Source: an uncultured bacterium
GTDB lineage: Bacteria > Actinomycetota > Coriobacteriia > Coriobacteriales > Coriobacteriaceae
Direction of reading: 5' to 3'
DNA: 7,306 bases
Assembly: GCA_905215835.1 (NCBI GenBank)
Contig: CAJMRR010000104.1
Span: forward strand, 1-7,306
Below are positions 5,531-7,306 of the stretch, piece after piece. The notes under the pieces are model-generated. The model made no database searches, was not told the origin of the DNA, and worked only from the letters and a program-made list of their open reading frames with translations. Positions within the stretch are counted from its first letter, which is position 1. Each line of letters begins with the position of its first letter. The position numbers and the translations under genes are program-made.

Positions 5531-6817
5531 TTAGGGGCGGACCTGGCCGGTGCCGCGGAGCTTGTATTTGTAGGTGGTGAGGGCCTCGGCGGCAAAGGGG
5601 CCGCGAGCGTGGAGCTTTTGGGTCGAGATGCCGATCTCGGCACCCAGTCCAAACTCGCCGCCGTCAGTGAAGCGCGTGCTGGCGTTGGCATACACGGCCG
5701 AGGCATCGATCTCATCCAAAAAGCGCTCGCAAGCGTCCGCGTCCTCGGCGATGATGGCCTCGGAATGCATGGTGCCATAGCGGTTGATGTGCGCGATGGC
5801 CTCGTCCTCGTTCGCCACGACCTTCACGCTCATCTCGAGCGCCAGGTACTCGCGGCCCCAATCCTCCTCGGTCGCGGCCACGTAGTCGTCGCCCTCGGCA
5901 AGACCGGAATCGGCGCATGTGGCGCACGTGGCCTCGTCGCCGTGAATGAGCACGCCGTGGTCGTGCAGCACAGCCACAGCCGCGGGCAAAAACGCGTCGG
6001 CCACGGCGCGGTCGACCAGCAGCGACTCGGCAGCATTGCACACGCCCACGCGCTGCGTCTTGGCGTTGACGATAATGTTGAGCGCTTTATCGAAGTCGGC
6101 CGACTCATGCACGTAGATGTGGCAGTTGCCCGTGCCCGTCTCGATAACCGGAACGAGCGACTCGCGCACGCAGCGCTGAATCAGGCCCGCACCGCCACGC
6201 GGAATGAGCACATCGACGATGCTGCGGAGCTTCATGAGCTCGCCGGTGGCCTCGCGGTCGGTAGACTCGATCATCGACACGGCCTCGCGCGGGAAACCCT
6301 GGGCCTCAAGCGCATCGGCCAGCAGCTCGGCAATCATGGCGCACGAGTGATAGGCCAGCGAACCGCCGCGCAGGATGCAGGCGTTGCCGGTGCGGATGCA
6401 GATGCCCGCGGCGTCGGCAGTCACGTTGGGGCGCGCCTCGTACACCATGGCGACCAGGCCCAGCGGCACACTCACGCGGGTCAGGTCCACACCGCTCTCA
6501 AGCACGCGGTGATCGAGTACGCGGCCCACGGGATCCGGCAGCTCAGCGAGCTTCTCCAGGCCGGCGGCCATGCCCTCAACGCGCTCGGGCGTCAGCAGCA
6601 GGCGGTCGAGCAGTCCGGCCGAGGTGCCCGCATCGCGCGCGGCAGACATATCGAGCTCGTTGGCGGCAATGATGCAATCGACACCATCGCGCAGCGCCGC
6701 GGCCATGGCGCGCACGGCCTCCTGGCGCTGGGCATCGCTCGCCGTGGCAAGCGCGGCAGAAGCGGCCTTGGCCTCGACGGCAAGATCGTGAACGTAGGTG
6801 GCTATATCGACCGACAT
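5531..6817 (-). CDS. proA: Glutamate-5-semialdehyde dehydrogenase (gamma-glutamyl phosphate reductase)
   Basis: This enzyme catalyses the second step of proline synthesis, reducing gamma-glutamyl phosphate with NADPH to glutamate semialdehyde, in the cytoplasm. The protein has 428 residues, normal for ProA. It shows the aldehyde dehydrogenase fold signatures of the family: PLGLVAMVYEARPNVTADAAG (118-138), the nucleotide-binding NACILRGG (145-152), IPRGGAGLI (205-213), and the catalytic Cys260 in QRVGVCNAAESLLVD. The C-terminal GLGAEIGISTQKLHARGPF (390-408) is also typical. The ATG at 6817 has an AAAGGG ribosome-binding site 6 nt upstream. The partner gene proB is not adjacent: a divergent peptidase lies upstream and a palindromic terminator downstream, so proA looks monocistronic here. 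I found no convincing -35/-10 pair in the 113-bp divergent gap. Confidence 0.97.
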   Translation of the reverse strand: MSVDIATYVHDLAVEAKAASAALATASDAQRQEAVRAMAAALRDGVDCIIAANELDMSAARDAGTSAGLLDRLLLTPERVEGMAAGLEKLAELPDPVGRVLDHRVLESGVDLTRVSVPLGLVAMVYEARPNVTADAAGICIRTGNACILRGGSLAYHSCAMIAELLADALEAQGFPREAVSMIESTDREATGELMKLRSIVDVLIPRGGAGLIQRCVRESLVPVIETGTGNCHIYVHESADFDKALNIIVNAKTQRVGVCNAAESLLVDRAVADAFLPAAVAVLHDHGVLIHGDEATCATCADSGLAEGDDYVAATEEDWGREYLALEMSVKVVANEDEAIAHINRYGTMHSEAIIAEDADACERFLDEIDASAVYANASTRFTDGGEFGLGAEIGISTQKLHARGPFAAEALTTYKYKLRGTGQVRP

Positions 6818-6886
6818 GGACGGCCCTTTCTCTTAGATGTTTGCCAACCATGGTAGCCGATTTATGCGCATCCTCGCCGACGGCGG

Positions 6887-6892
6887 TAGAAT
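6887..6892 (+). promoter_or_regulatory. Candidate -10 element of the prolyl aminopeptidase-like gene
   Basis: TAGAAT matches the -10 consensus at five of six positions and would start transcription about 33 nt before the ATG. No good -35 is seen at 16-18 bp. It lies in the 113-bp gap shared with the divergent proA. Confidence 0.3.
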
Positions 6893-6930
6893 TGGTCAAC
6901 CCGAAACACCGCAACGATTGGAAGCATTAC

Positions 6931-7306
6931 ATGGCGCTCATCACTTCGTACCACGTCCCCGGCCTGTATGTCGAGGACCACAGCATCGATGTCCCCCTTG
7001 ACTGGCGCGGCCTTGAGCCAATGCTTTTGGCCGTCGGCAGCACCATGCGCCGCGGCGCCATGCCGGCGCCCATCGCCGGCGCGCCCGAGAGCATCAAGCT
7101 TTTCTACCGCGTGGTTTGCGCACCCGACCGCATCAACGATGATTTACCGCTGCTCCTGTTTTTGCAGGGCGGCCCCGGCGGCGAGAGCCCGCGTCCGCTG
7201 TCGCCCACCAGCGATGGCTGGATCGAGGAGGCCGTCAAGCACTTCCGCGTCGTCCTGCCCGACCAGCGCGGCACCGGCCGCTCCTCGCGCGTGGACACGC
7301 ACGCCA
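6931..7306 (+). CDS. Prolyl aminopeptidase-like alpha/beta hydrolase (3' end outside window)
   Basis: The first 125 codons are present and open to the window edge. Residues 14-25 (VEDHSIDVPLDW) resemble the start of actinobacterial prolyl aminopeptidases (peptidase family S33). Residues 73-87 (PLLLFLQGGPGGESP) carry the oxyanion-loop motif GGPG, with Gln in place of the His of the usual HGGPG. Residues 106-118 (RVVLPDQRGTGRS) are the DQRGTGRS signature that follows the second core strand. The catalytic Ser, Asp and His lie beyond the window. Family members release N-terminal proline from peptides. The ATG is supported by GGAAG 6 nt upstream; there is no signal peptide, so it is probably cytoplasmic. 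It is divergent from proA, linking proline release and proline synthesis by position. Exact substrate remains open. Confidence 0.85.
   Translation, partial: MALITSYHVPGLYVEDHSIDVPLDWRGLEPMLLAVGSTMRRGAMPAPIAGAPESIKLFYRVVCAPDRINDDLPLLLFLQGGPGGESPRPLSPTSDGWIEEAVKHFRVVLPDQRGTGRSSRVDTHA

Noticed and set aside
5420..6856. 478-codon open frame on the plus strand, antisense to proA
   Set aside because: Same codon-bias effect; the proA reading has a catalytic Cys motif and a ribosome-binding site.
6894..6899. Minus-strand TTGACC as the -35 of proA
   Set aside because: No acceptable -10 hexamer lies 16-18 bp downstream.

Overview
The window looks like chromosomal DNA of a high-GC actinobacterium of the class Coriobacteriia, most like Collinsella. 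This rests on GC-rich codon use, the protein character of the genes and an ArgS next to a probable Rho; it is an inference without a database search.

Layout, left to right. (1) 1-580, minus: the first 193 codons of a protein with a long Ala/Pro/Glu/Thr- and Arg-rich N-terminus, most likely transcription termination factor Rho, cut by the window edge. (2) 581-1108: an intergenic region with a candidate promoter and about 140 nt leader for that gene, a 150-bp element bounded by 26-bp inverted repeats, and an intrinsic terminator for argS. (3) 1109-2962, minus: complete argS. (4) 2963-3304: a divergent regulatory region between argS and a CarD-like gene, with several TGCATAA-type palindromes. 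(5) 3305-3790, plus: CarD/CdnL-like RNA polymerase-binding regulator. (6) 3892-4491, plus: HD-domain hydrolase. (7) 4555-5313, minus: a REP-associated tyrosine transposase (RAYT, HUH family). (8) 5531-6817, minus: proA, glutamate-5-semialdehyde dehydrogenase of proline synthesis. (9) 6931-7306, plus: the start of a prolyl aminopeptidase-like alpha/beta hydrolase, cut by the window edge and divergent from proA.

The most striking feature is a 41-nt palindrome with a 16-bp perfect stem and a 9-nt asymmetric loop. It occurs three times without a single difference, at 3797-3837, 4496-4536 and 5474-5516. Each copy starts 4 to 14 nt after a stop codon (CarD-like gene, HD gene, proA), and its loop always points in the direction of that gene's transcription. 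The RAYT gene lies between two copies in opposite orientation. This suggests a REP/RAYT system whose repeats have been placed as transcription terminators of ordinary genes.

The remaining genes are housekeeping: translation (argS), transcription (probable rho, CarD-like) and proline metabolism (proA and the aminopeptidase). The nearly full-length open frames antisense to argS and proA are codon-bias shadows.
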